The position numbers and the translations under genes were made by a program. Shown here piece by piece: positions 27,273-36,140 of a stretch of 64,000 nt of DNA. Source of the stretch: Ornithinibacillus gellani (GTDB taxonomy: Bacteria > Bacillota > Bacilli > Bacillales > Amphibacillaceae); assembly GCF_003730295.1 (NCBI RefSeq), contig NZ_QTSZ01000017.1, positions 186,001 to 250,000 of the forward strand, in the 5' to 3' direction. The notes below the pieces were generated by a model that did no database searches, was not told the origin of the DNA, and worked only from the letters and a program-made list of their open reading frames with translations. Position 1 is the stretch's first letter; each line of letters opens with the position of its first letter.

Positions 27273-29522
27273 TTATTCACCATGGTTGGTTGATTCAGCA
27301 TCTGATTCAGAGCTTTCTTTTTTTGGTTTTTTAGCTTTTTTCTTTTGTGGCGGCTTTAATTCCACCCCTAAATAATCACCTTTTTTGATTGATTTACCTT
27401 CTTTGATTCCTTGCTTGGTAACATATCCACTTCCAATCGTTTCCAGCTTTAACCCGGTCACGTCAGCAAATTGCAACACTTCCCGTATAGACCAGCCTTT
27501 CATGTTTGGCATGGTTGGCTTATCGGTGACTAGAAATACGCGACTATTTGGAAGTAATTCTGATTTACCAATTACATTCGAGGCGATAATTTTCTTCCCT
27601 TTACCTGAAATTGTAACATGTAGTCCTTTTTCTGATAGCATGGCTTTTGCTTCTGCTACTTCCATACCCTCCAGTTCAGGTATTTGAATGAGCTGGGATT
27701 TTTGATCTTCATCGATATCAGGCTCAATATCTAAATAATGAAGACTATTTTCCATCACATTTTTAAATATATAGGATACAGGAGCTGAACCGGCTTCAAT
27801 GCCGTCCTCCGTTTCTAAATCAGGCTGCTTTACAGATACATACATAATTAATTGTGGATCATCCAGTGGAGCCATTCCCATGAAGGAATAAATATTATTA
27901 CCCGTTCCTGTCAAATATCCACCTTTTGGATTCGGTATTTGTGCTGTACCGGTTTTACCTGCAAGTGTGTAATTGTCGAGTGCAAACATTTTACCTGTAC
28001 CATTTTCAGAGCTGACTACCGTTCCAAGCAACTCCATCACATGATCTGCTGTTTTCTTTGATATGGGTTCCGCTACCACTTGCGGTTTGTTTTCTTTAAT
28101 AATTTCTCCAGTATTTGGATTGACAATCTTATTAATCACATAGGGCTGAAGCATTTTCCCATCATTTGCAATCGCGGTAGCAGCTTTCATTTGTTGTATT
28201 GGCGTGACGGTACTACCTTGTCCAAATGACGTGGACAATTTATCTCGTGGCCAGTTATACAGAAGCTGACCACTTACCTCGCCCGGCAAATCAATACCTG
28301 TTTTTTCAAATAGCTTAAATGCTTTGAGATACTCTAAATATTTATCTGCCCCTATTTTTTCCCATAATAGCTTAGAAGCTGCAACGTTTGATGAACGCTG
28401 AAATCCTTCATCAAATGTAATTTTTCCCCAGCCTCTTCCACCATTATGATCTCTGACTTTTTGTACTTTACTATTAATTTGATAACTACCTGATTGAAAA
28501 ACTTCATCCCCATTATACACGCCTTCTTCAATTGCGGCAGCCCAAGTAAACATCTTCATCGTGGAACCTGGCTCAAATGGGGTAGAAATGGCATCATTAT
28601 ACCAATTCTCAACATCTGTTGGGTTATTCGGATCATAGCTTGGACGATTACTCAACGCCTTTATTTCTCCTGTTTTAGCATCCATTACAATCGCAGTCAT
28701 CCGCTTAGGACTATAGTGTTCATCTACTTGGGACATCACATCATCCAGTAAGGTTTGGATTTTCTGGTCTATAGTTAAATAAACGTCATCCCCATTATCT
28801 GGTTTCTTGACTACTTCATCGGGATGTAGAAGTTTTCGGTTATAATTATCACGTTGGAAGGATATATAGCCATCTTTACCTTGCAATAATTTATTCATTT
28901 CCTTTTCCATACCCGTAATACCTGTTATCTGATTGATGGTCTTATCATCTTCTGTCTTTGGTTCTGTTTCCCGTGCAAATCCAATAATATGGGAAGCAAA
29001 CATACCATTTGGATAATATCGAAGTGATTCCTTCGTAAAATGTATGCCAGGTAATTCCAAAGCCTCTATTTCTTCCTTCTGGGTTTGGGAGATTTTTTGA
29101 CCTGCTCTACCAAATTCAACCTGGAATCTGTCCTGTTCAATCCCATTTTTTAAGGTTTCTAAAAGATCTTGTTCATCTGCATCTAAAATAGGTGCCAATT
29201 TAGCGGCCGTTTCCTCCGGGTCTACCACATGACGCTTCTTGCTGGAATTGTCTGAGTAGGATTCCCGTGTGATTGCATAAATACGAAATGCGGGGCGATC
29301 ATATGCAAGTACCATTCCCTTGCTATCAAAGATCTTTCCCCGCTCTGCTTCTAATGTATAGGATGAGCTTCTTTTTTCTTTCGCCCATTTATCCAACGAC
29401 ACGCCTTCAATTTCACCTGTAGCTTGAATATATAAAAATCTGCCTGTCAGGATTAAGAAAAACCCGACAAAGATCGTAATAAATACAAATGCCATAAAAT
29501 TGGTCGTTTTATTCTTTTTCAT
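27273..29522 (-). CDS. pbpB: penicillin-binding protein 2B, septal transpeptidase
   Basis: PBP2B is the essential class B transpeptidase of the divisome. The protein (749 residues from the chosen ATG) has a membrane anchor at about residues 9-30, a dimerisation domain starting LEAERGKIFDSKGMVLAYD, and a transpeptidase domain with FEPGSTMKMF (Ser near 320), SSN in RSSNVAAS and KTG in AGKTGTAQIP. Two C-terminal PASTA domains are followed by a Lys-rich tail (PPQKKKAKKPKKE). Two in-frame ATGs occur; the second (29520-29522) is better spaced from GGGTG. It follows ftsL by 16 bp. Confidence 0.96.
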   Translation of the reverse strand: MKKNKTTNFMAFVFITIFVGFFLILTGRFLYIQATGEIEGVSLDKWAKEKRSSSYTLEAERGKIFDSKGMVLAYDRPAFRIYAITRESYSDNSSKKRHVVDPEETAAKLAPILDADEQDLLETLKNGIEQDRFQVEFGRAGQKISQTQKEEIEALELPGIHFTKESLRYYPNGMFASHIIGFARETEPKTEDDKTINQITGITGMEKEMNKLLQGKDGYISFQRDNYNRKLLHPDEVVKKPDNGDDVYLTIDQKIQTLLDDVMSQVDEHYSPKRMTAIVMDAKTGEIKALSNRPSYDPNNPTDVENWYNDAISTPFEPGSTMKMFTWAAAIEEGVYNGDEVFQSGSYQINSKVQKVRDHNGGRGWGKITFDEGFQRSSNVAASKLLWEKIGADKYLEYLKAFKLFEKTGIDLPGEVSGQLLYNWPRDKLSTSFGQGSTVTPIQQMKAATAIANDGKMLQPYVINKIVNPNTGEIIKENKPQVVAEPISKKTADHVMELLGTVVSSENGTGKMFALDNYTLAGKTGTAQIPNPKGGYLTGTGNNIYSFMGMAPLDDPQLIMYVSVKQPDLETEDGIEAGSAPVSYIFKNVMENSLHYLDIEPDIDEDQKSQLIQIPELEGMEVAEAKAMLSEKGLHVTISGKGKKIIASNVIGKSELLPNSRVFLVTDKPTMPNMKGWSIREVLQFADVTGLKLETIGSGYVTKQGIKEGKSIKKGDYLGVELKPPQKKKAKKPKKESSESDAESTNHGE

Positions 29523-29538
29523 CCTCATTTCACCCGAT

Positions 29539-29913
29539 TTAATTATTGTATGCGCTAGCTTGTTTCACTTTTGCGTTTTGGATGGTTAATCCATGTTTTT
29601 TCGCAATTTCTGTGATGCGATCGGGACTGCTTAATTCTTTTACTTCAAATGCCAAGCCCTCGTTCGTTAGCTGTTGTGATTGTACCACATTCTCCAGTTT
29701 TTGTAACTCCCTATTCAAGCTATCGGTTTGGGAGGAGAAGGATACAACATAAGTGGAAACGAGGATGAGGATAACACCAAATATTGCATATAAAAATTTT
29801 TCTCCTTTGGTTACCCAGCTTTGTCTACGTACTTTTACTACTTTTTTATTATCCTGTTGTGGTGCAGTAGCTGTATACGATTGTTGCCAATTTTTAAGCT
29901 TCGGTGCGGCCAT
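29539..29913 (-). CDS. ftsL: cell division protein FtsL
   Basis: FtsL is a small bitopic divisome protein that forms a coiled-coil complex with DivIC and DivIB and activates septal synthesis. The 124-residue product has a basic cytoplasmic part, a membrane helix at about residues 40-60 (FLYAIFGVILILVSTYVVSF), a coiled coil (SLNRELQKLENVVQSQQL) and the conserved SSPDRITEIAKKHGL. The ATG overlaps the rsmH stop by one base (TAATG) with GGGTGG 8 nt upstream; an in-frame GTG four codons earlier lies inside that site. Confidence 0.94.
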   Translation of the reverse strand: MAAPKLKNWQQSYTATAPQQDNKKVVKVRRQSWVTKGEKFLYAIFGVILILVSTYVVSFSSQTDSLNRELQKLENVVQSQQLTNEGLAFEVKELSSPDRITEIAKKHGLTIQNAKVKQASAYNN

Positions 29914-30890
29914 TATTTTTTCCACCCTTCTTCATAAGTAAAATCATCATTCCACTCGTTTATTTTCTCAATGATTCTAAGCTTGGCAGACCGTGATCTG
30001 CGATTTTCCGTTAACTCGTTATCTGCTGCAGCAATTGGTTTTCGATTGACCAATTTAAATGGTGCTTCAAATTCTTTAGGGATAATCGGTAGATTCCGAG
30101 GTGTTTCCTTTGCCGTACTCCACTTTTTGAAGGCTTGCTTGCAAAGGCGATCTTCCAATGAGTGGAATGTAATAACGGCAATTCTGCCATGGATAGATAT
30201 TACTTTCGCGGCTTGATGAAGGGCATCATTAAAAGCTGCCAATTCATCATTAACTGCGATGCGCAACGCTTGAAAAATACGCTTACCAGGATGTCCACCC
30301 TTCCTTCTTGCAGGAGCAGGAATGGCTTCTTTAATTAATTCGACCAAATCAAAGGTCGTATTAATTTCCTGATGTTGTCTCCGTTCTTCAATTTTTCGAG
30401 CAATTTGTTTAGAAAATTTCTCTTCGCCATATTTGAAAAAAATAGATACTAATTTCTCATATGGCCATTCATTTACAATTTCCTTTGCTGTCACATCTGT
30501 CGTTTGGTCCATCCGCATATCTAATGCTGCATCATAGCGATAGCTAAATCCTCTATCTCCTCTGTCCAATTGTGGAGAAGAGACACCTAAATCAAATAAA
30601 ATCCCATCTACGTGTTCAATACCATGTAACTGTAATTGTTCCTGGAGGTTCCGGAAGTTGCTATGTATAAACAAAACGCGTCCCTGATATGCTGACAATC
30701 TTTCCTCTGCAGCCGCTAGTGCATCCTGATCTTGATCGAACGCAACCAGTAATCCTTCTTTTCCTAAGCGAGAGGCTATCTGTTCAGAATGTCCTGCTCC
30801 TCCTACTGTACAATCCACATAAACGCCATCTGGTTTGATAGCAAGTCCATTAATTGTTTCTGTCTTTAACACTGAATAATGTTCAAACAT
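29913..30890 (-). CDS. rsmH: 16S rRNA m4C1402 methyltransferase
   Basis: RsmH (MraW) N4-methylates C1402 in the 16S rRNA P site using S-adenosylmethionine. The 325-residue protein begins [20 protein letters not shown] and contains [14 protein letters not shown] (SAM-binding), [40 protein letters not shown] and [11 protein letters not shown] start at ATG 30888-30890 to match the family; upstream codons in frame overlap mraZ. Its Shine-Dalgarno (TGGGTG) is weak, suggesting coupling to mraZ, with which it shares the transcript. Confidence 0.95.
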   Translation of the reverse strand: MFEHYSVLKTETINGLAIKPDGVYVDCTVGGAGHSEQIASRLGKEGLLVAFDQDQDALAAAEERLSAYQGRVLFIHSNFRNLQEQLQLHGIEHVDGILFDLGVSSPQLDRGDRGFSYRYDAALDMRMDQTTDVTAKEIVNEWPYEKLVSIFFKYGEEKFSKQIARKIEERRQHQEINTTFDLVELIKEAIPAPARRKGGHPGKRIFQALRIAVNDELAAFNDALHQAAKVISIHGRIAVITFHSLEDRLCKQAFKKWSTAKETPRNLPIIPKEFEAPFKLVNRKPIAAADNELTENRRSRSAKLRIIEKINEWNDDFTYEEGWKK

Positions 30891-30933
30891 ACAAACACCC
30901 ATTTCTATAGCGGACAGCTTATTTCGGAAGCTA

Positions 30934-31365
30934 TTAAATATCAAAATCCATCAGATTCTCTGCAATCTCTGCAAAGGATTCTTCTGATTGATTGAAATAA
31001 TCTTCCCAAACATCTTGTGCCCAAAATTCAATCCGGTTGGATACGCCAATAACGACACATTCTTTTTCTAAAGTGGCATATCCTCTAAGCGGCTGTGGAA
31101 GGTTTATTCTTCCCTGTTTATCCACTTCACATTCCACGGCTCCCGAAAAGAAGAAACGGGTAAAAGCCCTTGCGTCTTTTTTAGTCAGTGGGAGCTTTTT
31201 CATTTTCTCTTCAAGTACTTTCCATTCTTCCATTGGGTATGCGAACAAACACTGATCCAATCCACGGGTCACAACAAAACTTTCACCGAGTCCTTCACGG
31301 AACTTCGATGGGACTATAATTCTTCCTTTTGTGTCAATGTTATGTTGGAATTCACCCATGAACAT
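30934..31365 (-). CDS. mraZ: transcriptional regulator MraZ
   Basis: MraZ is a double AbrB-like (SpoVT/MraZ fold) DNA-binding protein that controls the dcw promoter. The 143-residue product has the two repeated DXXXR motifs: [20 protein letters not shown] (about 9-28) and [17 protein letters not shown] (about 85-101). The C-terminus [12 protein letters not shown] matches B. subtilis MraZ. It heads the dcw transcript. GTGG-type direct repeats sit immediately upstream, consistent with autoregulation. Confidence 0.96.
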   Translation of the reverse strand: MFMGEFQHNIDTKGRIIVPSKFREGLGESFVVTRGLDQCLFAYPMEEWKVLEEKMKKLPLTKKDARAFTRFFFSGAVECEVDKQGRINLPQPLRGYATLEKECVVIGVSNRIEFWAQDVWEDYFNQSEESFAEIAENLMDFDI

Positions 31366-31373
31366 AGAGTCCG

Positions 31374-31423
31374 CCCCACTTTCATATTTTTATATTACCA
31401 CAATCCCCCACTTCGTACCACCC
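31374..31423 (-). promoter_or_regulatory. candidate MraZ operator (repeated GTGG boxes)
   Basis: Within 60 bp upstream of mraZ the minus strand has GGGTGG (31418-31423), GTGGGG (31406-31411), GTGG (31398-31401) and GTGGGG (31374-31379), the first three spaced about 10 bp, roughly one helical turn. E. coli MraZ recognises TGGG/GTGGG-type direct repeats upstream of its own gene, so these are plausible operators. TATAAA-like -10 sequences lie among them. Confidence 0.5.
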
Positions 31424-31429
31424 TATTTA

Positions 31430-31470
31430 TAAAAAAACTAAAAAAGACGATAGAATCCGCCTTTTTTAGT
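31430..31470 (-). terminator. hairpin with T-run between bshC and mraZ
   Basis: The minus strand forms ACTAAAAAAG...CTTTTTTAGT followed by at least six T. It lies upstream of mraZ and downstream of the bshC terminator, so it may be a second terminator or an attenuator of the dcw transcript. The remainder of 31366-31789 is AT-rich apart from a G-run (31609-31626); no gene was found. Confidence 0.5.
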
Positions 31471-31749
31471 TGGAATTTTATACTGTTTTGATGAGCTAAC
31501 CACTAATTGAACCGCCATGCAGTAAATTACACAACACCAGACACACCAATGATTTTAGGGATATTTATCAATTATCCACAGTAGTTATTTTTCAATTTTA
31601 GCGTAAATGGTGGTGGGTGGTGGGGGATCTTTTCAAATATCAAAATAAGGGCAATTTGTGGGGATATATCTTTTCTTTTAGACCCTTTATGAAAAACAAC
31701 TATCATTCATAACGGTTTTTCTCTTGTAATCATTTCTTATCCTTAAAGA

Positions 31750-31788
31750 TAAAAAAATACAGACGAAGGTCATCGCCTTCGCCTGTAT
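31750..31788 (-). terminator. intrinsic terminator of bshC
   Basis: The minus strand has CAGGCGAAGGCGATGACCTT with its partner CGTCTG completing the stem (CAGGCGAAGG / CCTTCGTCTG), followed by ATTTTTTT. It directly follows the bshC stop. Confidence 0.9.
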
Positions 31789-31789
31789 G

Positions 31790-33412
31790 TTATAAATGTA
31801 CAATATAATGGCCATGTTCCACACTACATCGTTCGTTAGCCAATTTCGCTACGATGTCTGGTCCATATGCGTTGATCCAATACAATGGATTCCAAACCCT
31901 TTCTTGTAAGCCATTCATTGGATGAAAATGCATTTCAATTTGATCGAACTCTGTTAATTCAGTCTCATGATTTTTTTTAATACGTTGTTTAATTTTGCGT
32001 TCCATAAAATCAATATGCTGTTCCAAGTAAGATAAGTTCTTTTCCGCAAGCTGTTCCATGTCTACACCGAGCTCTCCAGCAATTTCCCGAAAAGGCTGAT
32101 GCACCTCTTTAATGAGAGATTTCATACGATTCGTTTCATCGTGCACCTGATAATGCGGTTGAGCAAAAAGCCAGCCTTCCTTTTCTTTCCGAATACCAGA
32201 CTGAATTGCCTGCTCTAAAGAAAGATTGTATTTTCGGACCAGCTTAGCCAGATATCGATCTACCCAAGTAAAGGAAAGCCGCGGCACAACTGGAGGCATG
32301 TCTAAGCCAACTGCATCGAACGCTGGCTTTAATGCAGACCAATAGGCTATTTCACCAGGTCCACCAATAAATGCTAAGGTTGGAAATAATAATTCCTGCA
32401 TGACTGGACGTGTCACCACATTATTACTTAAATTCTCGGGATGATGTGAGGCAATTTCTAATATCTCATCTGTCGAGAATTTTACTTCATTTTGCTTGCC
32501 AATCCAGTCGCCATCTTCATTTCGCATGAGTAAAATACGTTCACCATGATGATGATAAAATAGATGTGCATCAGAAGGTTCCGCATCTAGCGCTATGGAA
32601 TACCCCTGATTCTTAAGCTCCATTAACGAATCTGCCACACCGGAACTGATATCTGATTGCTTTTCAATTAATTGTGTAAAATAAGTTGATTCTATTGTTC
32701 TAACAAGCTGATGTCCCGAATCAACCAACACAAGCCCTTCATTTGGGAATAAGTAAAATATAAATCTCGCAAAAAAATCAACATAGGATTGACATTGCTT
32801 TAACATGCTTGCTGCTATTTCATATAAATCTTTTGTATATACTGTTTCCGGAAGTGTTTGAAATACTTGCTCCAACCATTGATTCATATCTGTTTCTTGA
32901 ATCGTAATGTCTGAGATGGATTTCTTATCCAATACACGTTGCCTAACTTTCATTTTTTTCATGCTTGCTTTGCTCGGCATATATAAATGATTCATTTCTT
33001 CAAAATCATGATCCTCTCCTGCAATCCAAAATACTGGAATGACAGGTACACCAAGTTCCTCTTCTTGTTGTTTCGCAAGCTGGAGGATAGAAATCACTTT
33101 ATGAATGGTATACATGGGACCTGTGAAAACCCCAGCCTGCTGGCCACCAATCACAACTGTACTGTTTTCATCCTGTAATCGATTCACGTTTTGTATCGTT
33201 TCAATTGGCGCATCCCAATTTGAGTTCAATGTATGTAAAGCTTGGACCAATTCATTCCGTTGGAAGGAACGTTTTTTTAAATCATTGACCCTATTAGCAT
33301 ATGTTTCGGGTGCATACACATAGCTGAAGTGCTTCATCAATTCATCGTTATTATTTCGAAAATCATGCATGATTTTCGATTCTTTTCCTAATGGCATTGG
33401 GTCAATTTGCAT
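31790..33412 (-). CDS. bshC: bacillithiol biosynthesis cysteine-adding enzyme BshC
   Basis: BshC catalyses the last step of bacillithiol synthesis, adding cysteine to GlcN-malate. The 540-residue protein (YllA in B. subtilis) shows VVIGGQQAGVFTGPMYTIHK (about residues 86-105), the nucleotide-binding-like FWIAGEDHDFEEMNHLYMP (about 137-155), and a long C-terminal coiled coil (about 400-490). ATG 33410-33412 has GGAG 10 nt upstream. The position just upstream of mraZ is conserved in Bacillaceae. It implies that bacillithiol is a low-molecular-weight thiol of this organism. Confidence 0.94.
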   Translation of the reverse strand: MQIDPMPLGKESKIMHDFRNNNDELMKHFSYVYAPETYANRVNDLKKRSFQRNELVQALHTLNSNWDAPIETIQNVNRLQDENSTVVIGGQQAGVFTGPMYTIHKVISILQLAKQQEEELGVPVIPVFWIAGEDHDFEEMNHLYMPSKASMKKMKVRQRVLDKKSISDITIQETDMNQWLEQVFQTLPETVYTKDLYEIAASMLKQCQSYVDFFARFIFYLFPNEGLVLVDSGHQLVRTIESTYFTQLIEKQSDISSGVADSLMELKNQGYSIALDAEPSDAHLFYHHHGERILLMRNEDGDWIGKQNEVKFSTDEILEIASHHPENLSNNVVTRPVMQELLFPTLAFIGGPGEIAYWSALKPAFDAVGLDMPPVVPRLSFTWVDRYLAKLVRKYNLSLEQAIQSGIRKEKEGWLFAQPHYQVHDETNRMKSLIKEVHQPFREIAGELGVDMEQLAEKNLSYLEQHIDFMERKIKQRIKKNHETELTEFDQIEMHFHPMNGLQERVWNPLYWINAYGPDIVAKLANERCSVEHGHYIVHL

Positions 33413-33507
33413 CTTTTACATACTCCTTTAAAATAAACTGGAATTTCATTCATATCCATTTGTATTGTACATAAATGCTTGCTGTTTTTCATGGAATCTG
33501 CCTATAC

Positions 33508-33888
33508 CTATCCAAAAATGCGACTACCTATACCTATAATGACCAGGAAAACATATAATAGCAGGAAAACCAAAAAGGAGCCACGCCAAGTGACTTTAAA
33601 TGCCTTTGCAAAATCCACCTCTGTCATGCGCTTCCACTGAAAAAATATAACAGCTGTGAATATAAATAGAAAAAAGATAAGGATAAAAGTTATATAAGTG
33701 CGCTGAAATAAATCTTGAAGAATCATCAAAACTGCAATGATATACAATCCACCTGTCCAGTTAACCGCTCGATGTACAGCAAACCATTGATTTTCATAGC
33801 GCCATCGGGTTAATTTATACACTAACAAAGTGGCGATTATTGGGATGGTAACAAAAAATGCAATAACGTAAACAAGATAATCAAGCAT
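33508..33888 (-). CDS. DUF3397 family membrane protein
   Basis: A 126-residue protein with four predicted membrane segments (about residues 3-24, 45-60, 68-86, 100-120) and no recognisable catalytic motif. It resembles the DUF3397 proteins found beside panE and bshC in Bacillaceae; function unknown. I start at ATG 33886-33888, which overlaps the panE stop by 8 bp with GGTGA just upstream; the ORF could begin at GTG three codons earlier. The overlap implies co-translation with the panE-like gene. Confidence 0.75.
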   Translation of the reverse strand: MLDYLVYVIAFFVTIPIIATLLVYKLTRWRYENQWFAVHRAVNWTGGLYIIAVLMILQDLFQRTYITFILIFFLFIFTAVIFFQWKRMTEVDFAKAFKVTWRGSFLVFLLLYVFLVIIGIGSRIFG

Positions 33889-34759
33889 CAGAATCACCTT
33901 GCTTTAACTCCAGTGCCCGAATAGCATGATCTACAAATTTGGTATAGGGCATGTAATTATAATTCTGTAATAAGTAGCCGGTCATCGAATCAATTTCTGT
34001 CTTACGCCCTTCTTGAATATCTTTGTACATAGACGATATATTTTCCGACGTTGCCATTGCAATTTGCTCGACACGCTCCCAACTGGAAGACTCTGATAAA
34101 CGCAATGCTCGCGCTGACTCTTTGCACAGTTCCCTGGCTATGTTACGTATAAATGAATTCTTTAATATCTCGCCATTTCGCACCTGGAACAATGCAGTTA
34201 AAGGATTAATTACCGCATTGATGATCAGCTTTTCAGATAGTAGACGTCTCCAGTCATCTGCAGCCTCTACCCGGAAATCAAGTTGATGTAAATGAACCGC
34301 CAATTCAGATGCTGATGGACCATCCCCTGAAACTTTAGCAATTGCAATCCGCCCGCTGCCGGTATGATGCACATTCGTATCACTTACTCGAATTGCACCA
34401 TGCTCTACAATCCCTGCATAAATAAAATGTGCTGGAGATTGAAATTTCTCTATATGGCCCATACCATTTTGCAGGAACACAATCGGCTTCCCTTCTGCCA
34501 CCTGATATAAAGCAGGCATGACGTCCTGCAGCTGATGTTGTTTGACACAAATAATATACAAATCCTGCGCGTGAATATCCTGTATCAGAGCAACATCCAC
34601 ATTACAATCACCATACTTACTATCCAATGTTAGCCCCTGTTCCATCAAGTTCAATCGTTGCTCCTCACGTCTGACATATAACGTCACAGGATGTTCTTTA
34701 CGAAAATAACTGGCCAGTAATAGTCCAATTGCGCCTCCTCCAATGATCCCGATATGCAT
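33881..34759 (-). CDS. panE: 2-dehydropantoate 2-reductase
   Basis: Ketopantoate reductase makes pantoate with NADPH in the pantothenate/CoA pathway. The 292-residue protein begins with the dinucleotide-binding loop MHIGIIGGGAIGLLLASYF and has VKQHQLQDVMPAL and FLQNGMGH in the N-terminal domain. KLIINAVINPLTALFQVRNG contains the catalytic lysine region of the C-terminal domain, and EIDSMTGYLL follows. ATG 34757-34759 has GGGG 8 nt upstream. It corresponds to ylbQ/panE of B. subtilis. Related KPR-family enzymes exist, so substrate is inferred from family and context. Confidence 0.86.
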   Translation of the reverse strand: MHIGIIGGGAIGLLLASYFRKEHPVTLYVRREEQRLNLMEQGLTLDSKYGDCNVDVALIQDIHAQDLYIICVKQHQLQDVMPALYQVAEGKPIVFLQNGMGHIEKFQSPAHFIYAGIVEHGAIRVSDTNVHHTGSGRIAIAKVSGDGPSASELAVHLHQLDFRVEAADDWRRLLSEKLIINAVINPLTALFQVRNGEILKNSFIRNIARELCKESARALRLSESSSWERVEQIAMATSENISSMYKDIQEGRKTEIDSMTGYLLQNYNYMPYTKFVDHAIRALELKQGDSDA

Positions 34760-34987
34760 ACCAATGACCCCTATCCTATATTTTTCTTCTATTGTAGCAA
34801 ACATTCAGACCATTTGTACGCTATAACATCCAGTGTTACTGGCTTTTCCTTTATTTATGGCTTTCCTGCACTTCCCCTCATCGTAGCAAAAGTGTTATTT
34901 CGGTAGCCATATTTCATTCTTGAGCTGTTTATACTATAATGAAAATAATGCATTCAATATATTCAGAATGTGAAGGGGGAAATGCGC

Positions 34988-35473
34988 ATGCCAAGCAATG
35001 TTAAAGTTGAAAGACTTTTAATTAACTACAAAACGCTGGAGAAATTTAAGCATTTTAAAGAATATGGTAATCAGGAATTGTCCATGATGGAAGACTTGCA
35101 ATCGAATATCATTGAAAATGATAGTGAATCACCATTCTATGGTATATATTTTGGGGATAGATTGATTGCCAGAATGAGCTTGTACAAGGTTGATCGTAAA
35201 TATGATGCCTTTTTTAAACCACAGCAGGATTATTTGGAACTGTGGAAACTAGAGGTATTGCCAGACTATCAAAAAAAGGGGTATGGTAAGGCACTCGTTC
35301 AATTCGCAAAAGATTTTCATATGCCTATTAAAACAAATCCACGGATTAATTCCCATGACTTTTGGGAAAAGATGGGCTTTCAAAAAGCACATTATGAAAT
35401 GGAAAGGGATTTTGGGCAGAATCCTTTGATTTGGCTTCCAGAAGGTGTCGAGGAAAAGCTCGAGCAATCATAA
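34988..35473 (+). CDS. ylbP: GNAT-family N-acetyltransferase YlbP
   Basis: A 161-residue acetyltransferase-fold protein nearly colinear with B. subtilis YlbP. Conserved stretches are VERLLINYKTLEKFKHFKEY, GIYFGDRLIARMSLY (beta strands 2-3) and the acetyl-CoA-binding motif LEVLPDYQKKGYGKALVQFA (about residues 86-105). The substrate is unknown. ATG at 34988-34990 has GGGGG 8 nt upstream; GTG and ATG codons further 5' overlap the ribosome-binding site. It is transcribed alone, divergent from panE, with a TATAAT-like element near 34936. Confidence 0.88.
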   Translation: MPSNVKVERLLINYKTLEKFKHFKEYGNQELSMMEDLQSNIIENDSESPFYGIYFGDRLIARMSLYKVDRKYDAFFKPQQDYLELWKLEVLPDYQKKGYGKALVQFAKDFHMPIKTNPRINSHDFWEKMGFQKAHYEMERDFGQNPLIWLPEGVEEKLEQS

Positions 35474-35489
35474 GTCTTCCAAAACGAAC

Positions 35490-35520
35490 AAAAGACATGA
35501 AACAGTTCATGTCTTTTTCT
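35490..35520. terminator. bidirectional terminator between ylbP and rsfA-like gene
   Basis: AAAGACATGAA (loop CAG) TTCATGTCTTT followed by T-runs on both strands, placed between two convergent genes. Confidence 0.88.
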
Positions 35521-35555
35521 CTTTCACCCTTATCCCCTTTTTATGGTTCATATAT

Positions 35556-36032
35556 TTACCCTTCTCGCTTCTGTACCCAGCTCCAAACATTTCCCATCTC
35601 ATTCCATGCACTTTCATAGCGTTGCAACTTTTCTTTTAAGGCATGATTTTCTTGCTGTAGATGGGCTACGACTTCATGATGGCCAGTATTTAATGACTGC
35701 CTCTCTTTTTGAAATTCCTGTTTCATTCTTTCCAGTAATTTAATAGCATGTTCTATCTCATCATTTGCTGGATCATCCGTTAATAAAGAGGAATGATGGC
35801 TAGCCGCTCCCACTTTTCGTTGTTGTTTCGCCTGTAAAATGGCATCGTGATAATTTTTTCGTAAAGTTGCGTTCCAACGAAATCCGCAGGCAGCAGATGT
35901 TCGAGATAATTTTTTCGCCACTTCTTTAAAAGCCTCCAGCTGTGTTTTACCAATTCGTATATACTGAAGCACCGTCTCCGCTAATAATAAATCCTCATCT
36001 CCAGTCCAAGCATCCTGTCTTGTCGCATTCAT
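35556..36032 (-). CDS. rsfA: RsfA-family prespore-specific transcriptional regulator
   Basis: The N-terminal 60 residues form a Myb/SANT-like domain ([20 protein letters not shown] ... [12 protein letters not shown]) typical of RsfA/YlbO. The second half is a coiled coil with glutamine/glutamate heptads (about residues 95-145). In B. subtilis RsfA is a SigF-dependent regulator of forespore genes, and ylbO sits at this locus, between ylbP and rpmF. The 158-residue start (36030-36032) has AGGAG 8 nt upstream; the longer frame lacks one. I infer a sporulation role from family and position. Confidence 0.85.
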   Translation of the reverse strand: MNATRQDAWTGDEDLLLAETVLQYIRIGKTQLEAFKEVAKKLSRTSAACGFRWNATLRKNYHDAILQAKQQRKVGAASHHSSLLTDDPANDEIEHAIKLLERMKQEFQKERQSLNTGHHEVVAHLQQENHALKEKLQRYESAWNEMGNVWSWVQKREG

Positions 36033-36140
36033 ATCATCACTCCTAATAGGTTTGCTAACAATGTATGCAACAAAGAGGAATGATAGAATCATGTAAGCTA
36101 TTTTATTTTAAAATAATCTGTTTTGTAGATAGTAGGGACA

